Positions 48,259 through 59,200 of a stretch of DNA of 64,000 bases are shown here, in pieces. The translations under genes and the position numbers were made by a program. The stretch is from Mugil cephalus (Eukaryota; Chordata; Actinopteri; Mugiliformes; Mugilidae): the NCBI RefSeq assembly GCF_022458985.1, contig NC_061786.1, positions 4,635,501 through 4,699,500 on the forward strand. The letters run 5' to 3'. A model generated the notes under the pieces. It was not told the DNA's origin and ran no database searches. It saw only the letters and a program-made list of their open reading frames with translations. The stretch's first letter is position 1; every line of letters begins with the position of its first letter.

Positions 48259-50914
48259 TCACTCTGCTCCAGTTTTCTTTTCTGTACCATTAGAGGAGTT
48301 TGATTTGCTTTCAGGTCTGTCTGGACAGCTCTGCTCTCCCGTCTCAGCCCTGCCCCCCTGTGATGACTGGTGGTACAGCATGTGAAGCCGCTCTGCATCC
48401 ACATGTGCATCCTCCGTCCCCTCGCAGCACCTTATCCATGACTGGGGAACACCCTCTATACCATAATGGGCTCCTGCGATTGCCCCAGCCATGCAGGCTA
48501 TGGTGTCTGTGTCCCCTCCCAGGGCCAGGCTGTACGCTATTGTCCTCTCCAGGCCACCGTAATTCTCTGGAAGACATTCCCGGGGTTGCAGGCAGTGCAG
48601 GACGCAGAAGATGGCAGTGGGGACTGAATGGAGCGCTGCGATGCCGTTACCTAGAAGGAAAATGGGCAATGTTAATATAATATATAAGGATAGAGAAAAA
48701 CAGATTAAACAATTTAATCTGGACGATTACAGCTGGTAACGAGACCTACATCTTAAATAAACATAGCAGTGTTAAGTGGGGCTGAAAAACAGAATACAGT
48801 TACGTCATCTGTTATTGAACATTTTTATAAAATATTTACAACACAATTTTTACCGTCATTTATGACTGACATTGTTTTTTTATTTACTGAAGCTGGGAAG
48901 CCAGAACAACTTTCCCACCCACAAACTTTTTGTTTAGAGAAGTTGGTCTGGAGTCTCTCTGTTGTAAAATGATTACCCCCTAGCCACTCAAACTGTTTGG
49001 CCGAGCTTTATGTGGTGATGGACAGAAGTCATGTTATCTGAGCTCCATGAACTGAGCTGAATTTGTTGACAACAAAACTTCCCTGATTGGTTGTAAGAAT
49101 ATCCAGTTGCATGCAGAGGATTTTTTTCTCTTTAATGGACATACCCCATAATGACATCTAAACATTGTATTTACAGACTTCTATTGTGATAAGAATTGGA
49201 TCTGACTGTACATTAGTATTGTCACTGTCATTATAAATTCTTAAGACAGGAACTGAACGTGCAAACATGTGAAGTAGCCTGTCACTGAATATTTAAAGAA
49301 GGAACACTGTTATTAGGTCAATTAGTTCTGTGATATTAGTGAGACAAAAAAAGAATGATGAAAAGCCACGTACAAGATTAAATGATATGAATAAAGAGAA
49401 CTGACCCAGTTCAGAGATGACCTCCTCTATGCTGACCTTGCTTCTGTCCATCAGATCTCTAACTCTGTGAAGACGCTCACAGAACGGCTTGTCTGCTTCT
49501 TTAAGGCTGTAAAGACACGTCATTATAAAAGAAAGATAAAACACATGGACATTTCAGGGTTTATACACATAAATTATGACTCCTGACAATGACTCCCAAC
49601 AGTGGCAGACATTTCTGACATCCTCAAACAGGACAGATCAGATCTGTGAGCTGAAGTAGCCACAGAGGAAGCTCTATTCGTGCAATACTCACATTCTGGC
49701 ATCATTGCGTGCTGCCTCGTTGCCCTCCACTTCCTCCATTTCTGTAATTAGCCTGCCGATGAACTGCTGAGGCAAATCCAGCGCCCCTTGCAGGGAGAGG
49801 TGCACAGCTAATGCCTGTAGCACTGCCCCATTGTAACCCAGAGAGCAGGAGTGCGTCAGCATGGCGCCCAGGCGTGCAAACTACAGAAAAAAGGAGACAG
49901 AAAAAAAGAAACGTGAACGTAAACATGTGCTTTTCATCCAAATACTGCCCTAAACACCACCGTGAGTTTTTGCCGTTCTGACCACAGAAGGTGCACAAAA
50001 AAGTTATGCTGTGTAACTGTACAGTACAAAATGAAACCTAAAATAAATTAAAAATTATGTGAAACTATTTGCAGGTGTAGAGCAGGAATCAGACCAACTT
50101 GACAATGATTGGCGTAGACATTAATGACCTGAGAGACTATTTAATATGTATGTCACCAACCGCTCACCCTTGTAACATCAGCGATGTCAGGAAAAGCCAA
50201 CGCGAAGGGGGCCGCTCTCATGGCCCCTCCGTTGCCGAAGGAGCCCCGGCCATTGAACTGATCCCTGGCCGGCTGATACACGTCGCTTAGCTGGGGAGAG
50301 GAGAGCTTCTTCAACACCTGGATCACACCTGAACCATAACCACGGCCTGGGGACGCACTGTACTCCTTAGCAAACCTAAAGGGGGTCACAGCACATGGGC
50401 TTTAGTTTGTCCTAATCTGAAATGTACACTGGAATAATCTGGATATTATTTACACCATAATATACTTGATGTGTGTGTCTGTGCTAGTTGTGCTGATTTG
50501 TCTACCTGCGAGCCATGTCCTGTTCATCAAAGCCGGTACGGGTGAGGAGAGACTTAACCACACAACGAGCCATAGCTGTATCGTCACTGTAGTCAAGGAT
50601 ACCTAAAACACACACATAATATATTTAGCTCTTGTATCACACACACATCTTAGAATTTCAACACTGTCACTGCAGTGCAGTGTGCTAATGTCTGATCACT
50701 GGCATTAGATTCCCTTATTCCACTGACCGCTTCCTTTAGTTTCGTCCTCCAGGCTGTTGAGGTGCTGCAGCACACTCTCCATAGGCACCTCCTCCGCTCC
50801 TTCAAACTCTCCGCCGACACAGTCCCCCACCACAGCCGCGACCAGCGCTCCTCTGAACCGGGACAAAGACGCCGGTCCCCCCGCTGCCATGGCTCTCACA
50901 GCCGTCGCCGCCAT
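48259..50914 (-). CDS. adprs: ADP-ribosylserine hydrolase (ARH3)
   Basis: Six coding exons on minus: 50914-50728, 50602-50506, 50375-50168, 49880-49693, 49506-49406, 48650-48259; 390 residues. It is an all-helical DraG-type fold. Metal and catalytic motifs: GDCVGGEFEG with Glu38 aligned to human catalytic Glu41; YSDDTAMAR (Ser68 where human has Thr76, then Asp69, Asp70); RDQFNGRGSFGNGGAMR; and LGGDTDTIACMAGAIAG with Asp307, Asp309, Thr310 (human 314, 316, 317). ARH3 removes ADP-ribose from serine and cleaves poly- and O-acetyl-ADP-ribose in nucleus, cytosol and mitochondria. The product is about 27 residues longer than human (363), mostly a polar Ser/Glu-rich C-terminal tail. The start is the first Met; a second Met at residue 9 is possible. 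Confidence 0.95.
48900..49200. repeat. dispersed repeat in adprs intron 5 (copy also in zmym4)
   Basis: Shares ordered blocks with 58430-58735: TTTAGAGAAG, then GAGGTGATGGAT / TGTGGTGATGGAC, CATCTGAGC / TATCTGAGC, CTGAATTTGTT, ACAACAAAA, and ATTTTTTCTC / TTTTTTTCTC to TAAGAATTGG. Non-coding, with no terminal repeats recognised. Family unknown. Confidence 0.5.
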
Positions 50915-51663
50915 TCATCCGCCGGTGCAGACACCTGAACCTACGCCGAGAAATCTGTCGGCTGGCCCGCTGATCGGTCTACCAGTCAGCAACGGGGTGG
51001 ATACAACACAGGAGACAACAACAACAAATGTCGACTTAACTCCCTCCTGTACTGCTTCCTGGTGACAGTTTGACCCTCGACGAAAGATTTTGGCCGGTAG
51101 AAGCACACTTCAGTAGAGAGGGCCTTTGTTGAGAGACACGCTAGAGTCCATTCTGGTTTGCACATTTCTATACAGGAGAATACACCGGATATCGTAGTGC
51201 ATACAATAAGGACGCAATGACTTTAGGACGACGGCTCTCTGTCGTTACATATGTGTTAATAAAATTGGATAGGGTTTATGTAAAAAATAAATAAATAAAC
51301 AATAAAAAGGGCACCACTTAGATATGATTTAATTTGAACCAACAGTGATATATTTTCCCGTAAGAATTATCTAAATAATCAAAATACTTTATGCCTACAA
51401 TAAATTTACATGCATTATATTTATAAATAACTCTTCCAGTACCCGTTGAGCGTTTGTATTTTGCGCAAATACACTAAAATTTACGTTATTCGTCTCAGAG
51501 TCATAAATCAGAGAGTCTGGACCGTCTGAGCTGTCCCACTATGCTGATTGGTTCTGAGCTTGTTTCGTGGGCGCCATGTTTGCTACATCTAACCAATATT
51601 CACCCAGCATGCCCATAGCATGGTGGCAATAACAGATGATAAAGTTAGATAAATTGTTAAAAT
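50915..51663. promoter_or_regulatory. divergent promoter region of adprs (-) and a THAP gene (+)
   Basis: The two starts are 750 bp apart and point away from each other. The sequence next to adprs (50870-51060) is GC-rich. Near the THAP side, an inverted CCAAT box (GATTGGTT) lies at 51546-51553. The middle (51230-51470) is AT-rich without recognised features. Whether one or two promoters exist cannot be seen. Confidence 0.45.
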
Positions 51664-53134
51664 ATGCCACAGTGCTCTGCTTACGGCTGCAGCACAGGTG
51701 TGGGAAAGGGGAAAAAGCTCCACCGTTTCCCCCGTGAGCAACAACGGAGAAAGATTTGGGAGCAGAGGGTTAAAAGGAAGAACTGGGTGGCATCTGATTT
51801 CTCCCTGTTATGTGAGGTAAATGTCAATTTCTCTCTTTTACGTTTAAGAATTTATATTGGAAAATAACGTCATACGTCATTAATGTATACCTTGATTTCA
51901 AAAAACAGCCTTATGCCAGCTAGTTATCTAGACTAAAGGCTTAGAAAACTAGCAGCTGCCATCATACTGTGAAACTAGGGCTGCACAATTAATCGAATTT
52001 TAATCGTGATCACGATTTTGGCTGCCATGTTTAAATTAATCCGATCGTCGGCGATATTTGCATTTAAAATTCGTATCTGCTGCATATCTAATCAAGCAGT
52101 AACCAGCCAGCCACTGGGATGCGAAGGCATGGTTCAGGCTTCATTAAGAGCGGCAGCCTCAAGTTACACCGGAGAACAAGTCATCATGGACTTGCTTTGG
52201 ATCATGGGGCGACTGACGTGAAACAAGACAAGTTATATGCAAATAGTGCAAAAGAGTTGTGTCTGCCTCGCAGCGTAACACAACTAATCTGCTCAAACAA
52301 TCTAAATCAATCTCATCTAAAAAACAACAACAAAACAGTCCAAAATACGAGGAATGCATGTATGCCAAAGCTGTCCATCGGCAACCCAGACAACCTGTGT
52401 AAATTTTATTTCTCATTATTAAGCATCTGCACTGAAAAATGTTCGAATAGTTAATCTAAAAGTAGTGCAATAAAAAATACAGATGAATAATTGTGATTAA
52501 TAATCGAAATTACAATATTGATCAGAATAATCGTATTTGGCCATAACCGTGCAGCCCCAGTATTATATATTTATTTGCATTTGTCTTTTATCTACATCTT
52601 CTTGACTTCCATTAAAAAGGTTATTTTGCTTGTAGGACCACTTTGATGAAAGTCAGTATGAGAGGGGCAGAGCTGATGGCCTGAGGAAGCTCAAACCGAA
52701 TGCTATCCCAACACTGTTCATCTTCACACCACCAAAGGTCCCTGGGAGATCCACCAAGCGCAGTGTGACACAAGACCAACCGTGTCCTGATGGGCAGGAA
52801 CGTATACAACGCGACCATTCGTATTGCTGTACAAAATGCTCTACATCCCTTGAAGTTCAAAAAGGTAATTAGGTTCAAAATCAAGTGAGAACTGATTGGA
52901 CTTGTTTTGAAATCTCCAGGAGTCCAAAATAAGTATGGGGTGCAAAATGCAGCTACTTCTTATTCTATTCCAGATATCCAAGTTGACCATGACCAGTTTG
53001 ATCTGACGGACAACACGTGCAGTGTTGGAGCTGTAAGCGAGGAGACGGTCAGCAGGGAGACAGCGTGCAGGGACAATCAGTTGAACACCTTAAAAAAACA
53101 GGTATCCTCACTCCAGTGGGCTAAAAGAAAGTAA
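51664..53134 (+). CDS. small THAP-domain protein
   Basis: Proposed exons 51664-51816, 52636-52864 and 52920-53134, 198 residues. The THAP zinc finger shows the full C2CH pattern: Cys4, Cys9, Cys50 and His53 (the last contributed by exon 2), invariant Trp32, HRFP at 20-23, and LKPNAIPTLF at the end of the domain. The C-terminus has a short heptad-like stretch (NQLNTLKKQVSSLQ), as in THAP proteins that dimerise. THAP proteins are sequence-specific DNA binders related to P-element transposase. Intron 2 would be only 55 nt; otherwise exon 2 runs on to a stop (GTAATTAG). After the stop at 53132 a neighbouring frame continues with similar coiled-coil-like sequence, so the end of the gene is uncertain. 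Closest named member not identified. Confidence 0.7.
51978..52557. mobile_element. non-autonomous hAT-like element in THAP intron 1
   Basis: Terminal inverted repeats GGGCTGCAC (51978-51986) and GTGCAGCCC (52549-52557), followed inward by AATTAATCGAATTTTAATCG and its diverged mirror AATAATCGAAATTACAATAT. This matches a common fish element whose ends read GGGCTGCAC(A/G)ATTA. A clear 8-bp target duplication was not seen. No transposase. Confidence 0.7.
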
Positions 53135-53611
53135 AGAGAAGTGGAAGGTCATCGGACAGAGAAAACAAATTGAAGCAAATATTTTCTTCAACACAAGCCA
53201 GCCTTCCGGACATAGCCAAGAAAGTATACGGGTGATAAAATGATCAGCTGATTGAGTCAAATAAGGTCTTCAATTAAAGTTAACTTGTGGTCCTACTGGA
53301 TACAATCTGCTTCTTGCCAAAAATCAACCTCTGCCATCAGCTCGCTAACTACAAAGAAAACTGGAAGTTGTTCCCATGCAGCCAGGCATCTTGCATGAAG
53401 TTTTTTGCCTTTCTGCTGTTGAAAATTGAGGCAATAAGACAAGAAGGGAGGGAATGGTAGAAATCATTTGAATTCAGTCTAATGATTTATGTGCACTGCA
53501 CTTTATCTGTTTTTATATTCCACTGGTTGTTAGGGATTTTTTTTAAATTAAAACTAATGATTTATCTGCACTTGTAATCAATGAGTTTATCCGAGTTATT
53601 ATATTGATAAT

Positions 53612-53617
53612 AATAAA
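53612..53617 (+). terminator. candidate polyadenylation signal for the THAP gene
   Basis: AATAAA within AT-rich sequence 478 bp after the proposed stop; weak evidence, because the region runs into LINE debris at once. Confidence 0.3.
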
Positions 53618-53634
53618 TAACAGTAAGACTAGTT

Positions 53635-54340
53635 TAACTAGACTTAGACAGACTTTAATGATCCACGAGGGAAATTACTTGGTCACAGTAGCTTAGCACA
53701 TAAAAGTAACACTCCACAAGTAAACATAGTAGAATAAAATAAGATTAGATTAGAATAAAAACTATTATCTAATAAAATAAACAACCGTTTGTTCAGTTGA
53801 GTAGCAACAGTGGCATGGATCGTGTCGCATAGTGTTGCCTTGTCTACTGAGGGAGGGATGTAAACTCCAACACTCAAGAGCTTATCTCCATCCGCCTGTA
53901 GAGTACCGAAACCGGGCACAGATGCACTGTGGTCCGTATGAACCCAAGTCTCCTCAAAACACAAAGCACTTGTCACGATACAGTCCTTCTCCGTCCCAAC
54001 AAGCGCTCACAGTCCATCCATCTTGCTGCCCAAGACCTCACATTCCCCAGATGGCACCGTCGACCTGAACCTCCTTCTCTGCTCTTTCATCTTTAACTCC
54101 AGCGAGGAATCTCCAGCACATCTTCTCAAGTTCAGCGGGAATCTCAGGCCCCAGCAGTTGATTTCCTGAACACACCAATGGACACAACGGCCGCTCTGCC
54201 GAACTCCACAGCCAAACACAAAAAGTCCAGAAAAAACGAAATAAAAGCAGCACAAAAAACGACCAAAAATGCTGAGTGGTTCAAAGGAAAACAAGAGCAA
54301 TTCAGACAAAAAAAAAAAAAAACAACCAATAACACAATAA
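53635..54340 (-). mobile_element. LINE fragment with endonuclease start, antisense
   Basis: On minus, the frame reads GSKMDG, then SALCFEETWVHTDHSA, then LLSVGVYIPPSVDKATLCD. This matches the opening of the endonuclease in a well-known fish LINE family (LCFTETWLH, VYIPPSA). The rest of the endonuclease and the RT are deleted; a typical tail (plus strand ACTTTAATGATCCACGAGGG) lies at 53650-53670. Frames are broken. Confidence 0.65.
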
Positions 54341-54504
54341 GAATAACCTAACCTAAAAAGCTAAACACCACAGAGCTACTGGAGACATGCTGGCACTCTT
54401 TCAAGCACATTTTATAATTTAATTTTTTACAGTGAGTAATTTCAACCTTTTCCTCTGCAATGGATGAACACAGCTCCTTGACAAAGCATTTTACAGGGTC
54501 ATTT

Positions 54505-55390
54505 ATGAATGAATGAATGAATGAATGAAGGCTTTTGACACAAAATAATCAAAACTACAATAACAGTGTTAATGTAACATGTCTGAAAGGGAGTAGGAAG
54601 AAGCATTATTTAATCCTACCCCTTCTCCTTTCTCAGTAATTAATGATCATCAGATTTCAATTCACAGTTTAAAATGTATGTACAAACATCTCATCAATAT
54701 ATATATGTATGTGCATTTTTACAGACACAATAACGTAAATTAACAAGTGAATAAATGATATGTGAAAACATCTGGTGATGTCAGTGTATACCCTGTGAGA
54801 ATAATATTTTTGTACTGCCTTTAGTACTGGGTCATGCTTGGACATTGCTTGAGCTCCGCACCCAACACGTTCCACAGCTTCACTCCACAAATTCAAATAC
54901 AAAACTTTTTTAATGTTGTGTGGACATGAAGATGTTTTAGATTTCATCTTATAATCCCTATCTATGTTAAAAACAAAACAAAAAACAGAACAACATCACA
55001 CTGACATTATGAATTATCCTTATAACTCTTTTTTGTATTATTGATAGTGATTGTAGTGTTAAGTGATAAGTACTGCCCCAAACCACTGCACAGTAATTTA
55101 AATGTGGCAATACCAGTGAACGGTAGAGAATGTGGAGTGATTTATGGTCCAAAATATATTTTGTACTGAGATGGTTCTTGACTGTTTATTTTGTACATGT
55201 TTTGAGTGGGGTTTCCAGTTTATTTTGCCATCCATTATTACACCAAAAAAAAAAATTATTTTCATGAACTCTTTTAATATCGACTCCCTCTACTTTCACC
55301 TGCACTTGAGTATCCCGTTTATAGTTTCCAAATAACGTGAATTTAACTTTACTTAAATTTAATGATCATTTATTTCTGTCAAACCACCAC
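54505..55390 (-). mobile_element. second LINE fragment, RT C-terminus and 3' UTR, antisense
   Basis: On minus, LHILYRSLVLPHLNYCAVVW then GSTY and IIQKRVIRIIHN match the C-terminal end of a LINE reverse transcriptase. The 3' UTR contains GGTAGGATTAAATAATGCTT then CTTCCTACTCC and ends in a (CATT)n run, seen as AATG repeats at 54507-54530 on plus. 5'-truncated, with the coding part broken. A different family from its left neighbour. Confidence 0.65.
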
Positions 55391-56209
55391 TTTAACTTTC
55401 ACATATTTAAGGTAAGTAGACGCTGAGAAATTTAAGTGAAGGTCTTTTACACATTGACAATTTCATTTATAGGTCCGTTAATGGTGATAATAAGCTATTT
55501 ATTTCAACATGGCATGTCCGCCCTAATGGGTTACCCTGTGATCTTCAGCCGATGGAGCGAACATGAAGGCCTATGATTCGAGTTGGCCAGACTCTCTAAT
55601 ATACGACTCTGATTCGGATTTTGTTTGTTGAGAGACAAATCCAAGAACGGCACAAATGTGTTTGTCCTTCATCTTCCATCATAAATACCCCGTTTAATCA
55701 ACAGTCCTTCAAATCCTAATTACCGTACTGATTCAAATACAGCAGCACGACACATTCTCAGGCGAGCTGCATTTGAGTAGACGGGGGTGGGGGGTGTGAG
55801 ATCCATAGCTACACCCGAGCACCAGGAAGTGGGTGTCAGTACGCGTTTACTGCGCTCCTACAACGCGGTACAACAACAACAAGTATTGTCATATAACTTT
55901 CAGGAGCTAGGCAGGACAACATAATGTGAGGAGGAGAAAAAAGAGGGAGAACCCATCCAAAAAATACGGTAACGTTGACCCCTTTCTTCAGCATTTCATA
56001 CATTTTCATTTCCCCGCGTCTTCTTTGTAGTCACTACACGAGTAACCTATAAACTAACCTGGAGTTGTACAAAGTTAACTTACCAACGCTAGCTTGTCAC
56101 CTCGTCGAAGTCCGGCATCTTTGTTGTTGTTAGCGGTTGGCATACATGACCCATAAGCCTCAGAGGAGGTGGGCGTTTGGAAGCGCGGCGTCTGCAGTAT
56201 AATTAAAAC
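55391..56209 (+). promoter_or_regulatory. zmym4: upstream region and probable promoter of zmym4
   Basis: The left part is unremarkable spacer. The GC content rises from about 55740 and the region just before the ATG (56100-56209) is rich in CG and lies next to the short first coding exon. No core promoter element is obvious. Confidence 0.4.
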
Positions 56210-59200
56210 ATGGCGGATTCGGAGGAATTTAGACTTAAACGGTTACAGGTAAGAAACAAACACCAAGGCTAAAAACCGTAACACCGAACAGACGCAAGCT
56301 AAACCCATTAGCGGACCCACTCTCATATTGTGGCATGTAGTTGGCGTCGACTACCATCCGGTTGAGATGTGCATATTTAGGCTATCGTTAGCTCGCTAGC
56401 TTGCAGCCCTGTAGCTTGCTGTTTGCTCCTCGTCCTGATGCATGCAGCCACGCCAGACTCCATTTAACAGTCCCATTATAATGAACACAGACATAGTGGC
56501 TATAATATGACGCGGAACCCTTTGTTTAACTCTGAAACGTTCATTAATTCAGAACTTCAACTTTGTGTTGCAGCCGACTGCTGATTTCACTAAGCATTTG
56601 CATGGCCAAGGGCTGTTGGGAACAATAAAGAGATTTTACTCACGCCAAGTCTCCGTGCAATGAATACAGTTGTATTGGAAAACTCGGCCAATAGCTAAGC
56701 AGCCTGTTGTAACACTGTTACAATATAGCAACATCTTAAATTGAGTTTGGTGGGACACCTTTTCCATACACATAAGAGAGCATCGCGAGGCATGGGACCA
56801 TTAAAAAAAAAACAACACAAGACATCTGAACACATCAAGAACAGCAGTGGCCCCGACTGCGTTTGGACAGTTAGACTACATTAAGTAAGGGTTAGTTAAA
56901 TTTTGAATGAGCTGGCATTTGTAATAATTTAGAAGCCAATACACCATTAACATGTTTCTGCCAACCTAAATAAATTAAATCAACTTTATTAGCCAAATAT
57001 ACAGTGGATTATCACAGCTAAATGTGTCAGATCACCAGCCACATTTAAATGTAAGACAAAGCTAATACAAGTAAACACAAAATGCAGTATAAAGAACCAT
57101 AACTTAACACCTGAGTTCAGTATCTACACCCAGCTCTGATTACTGCCTCACCTGTTCTCAATCAAGGAACCACTTAAATAGGACCTGTCTGACAAAGTGA
57201 TGTAGACCAAAAGATCCTCAAAAGACAGACATCATGCTGAGATCCAAAGACATTCAGGAGCAAATGAGAAAGGAAGTCACTGAAGTCTATCTGTGTAAAG
57301 GTTATAAGTACATTTCTTCCCGGTAGTGACTGACCAAAATTACCCCAAGAGAGCAGCAATGACTTGTTCATCAGGGCACACAAGACCCCACAACAACATC
57401 CAAAGAACTGCAGGCCTTACTATTATTTAAATTTGTTGATTTGAAACATTTAAATGTGACAAATGCAAATAATAAAAAAGAAATCAGGAAGGGGGCCGAC
57501 ACTTTTGTACACCACTGTATAATACACATCCAAGGAATCTGAAAGTTCTGAAAGTTAAAGGATAGCAAACTAAAAACCTTGCAAGTTTGATCCTAAATCT
57601 TCACTTCGAAGTTTGCATCTCCTTTAAGAAAATATATATATTTTAGACCAAATATATTGCTTGATGATGAATTTTGAATTTGCTTAGCTGTGTTTGTTTA
57701 ATAAGAAAGCTGACGTGATCTGTTCCCCCTAACAATCCTTTTTCTCACCTATACAGCATGAGGAGCGCTTGTCCAGAGTGTTTGACGAAGTAATGGGCCT
57801 AGGAGACTTTGCTGACTCTTCCAGAGGTTCTGCCACCTCTTCCAAGAGTGGTCAGGATGAGGCAAAGGAAGCAGACGAAACTTCAGGACAAGAGCAAGGG
57901 CGACCAATAGAGGAAGAGGAGAGCAACGGTAGCAGACAAGAAGAAAAAATGGATGAGGGGGTAGAAGAGCAGACCTTTCCATGTGTTGCCTCCCCCTCCC
58001 CTGATCGCAGCTCTTTACCCTCCTCATTTAAAATGGGAAAGAACGAAGCAGGAGGGGGAGGAAGTGGCGGGGCAGCGTTTGATGATGCACTGGATGGCCT
58101 TCCTTCCTATGGGCCAGAAGAAGAAGATGAAGACTGGCACTTTGCCCTGCCAATGGGTACCCTTGAGGAAGCTGGTGTTAATAAAGCCAACCAAAAAAGA
58201 GCCCAGTCAGGGCAGGTGAACAGCACAGCTCCAAGTGATGCCTTTGTTGGTGAGTCCAGAGAGGAGGACGAGGAGGAAGAGCAGGAGAGGGCTGGGAGTA
58301 GTCCCTCTCCCAACACCTCCCACTCCTCTCAGGACCACACACCAGACAACAGCCAAGGTAATGCTGCTTATACACACACTTACTAAACTAAATCTTAGTT
58401 TCGTGAAGGTTATGGTTTTCAGTATCTGTTTAGAGAAGCTGAGAGAGCTGTTGATTAAACAGTGTTTCCATTTCGGAGGCTTAGGTTTTTTAGCCTGGAA
58501 ACCAGCTGAATTCCTCGCCCACATGTTTCTGTGACTTTACGAGGTGATGGATAGAATGTAGTCATTAACGTTGTCAAACACATCATCTGAGCACTGTGGA
58601 ACTGAATTTGTTTACAACAAAATGGCTCTCATTGTTTGTAGGACTGTCCAATTGTATGCTGAGGTATTTTTTCTCTCACTCAAAAACATGCCCAATGAGA
58701 AAATCCAGTACCAGACTTAAGAATTGGACATGGCTAGAATTATTTAAGTACTATTGAATTTTATCGTGTTGTACCGACATGTTATTATTATTTTGACAAC
58801 CCCATTTTAGTCACTGGGCTAGGCTTAATAACATACTTAACTCTTAACGGTCCAATCCAAATCAATAGCACCACAAACTACATCCTCCAAAATGATCACA
58901 CAGTTCAGTTTCAACCTTTCTGATGCTGTTTCAACGGAAACTGAATATTGGTGCAGTTTTGAAGGGGGATTAAATGCAGGACTGTTAGATTAAAATACAC
59001 TTGTTTTTTTTATACCTAATAAATCGGCAAGAGAGTCTACTCTATTTAAAGCTGAAACCGACAACACTGATCACCAGTGTCATATTATAATTACATGTCT
59101 ACAGTATTTCATCACAGCACCTTCATGAGCATCTTGGCAACCAGAGACTGTTTAAATAGTTATTAAAAGGTCAATCTCCATCTCCATCCATGGGACTCTT

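Noticed and set aside
57983-58534. Alternative frames across zmym4 exon 2
   Set aside because: Low-complexity Glu/Ser-rich coding gives long open frames on both strands; phase with exons 1 and 3 selects the frame starting HEERLSRVFDEV.
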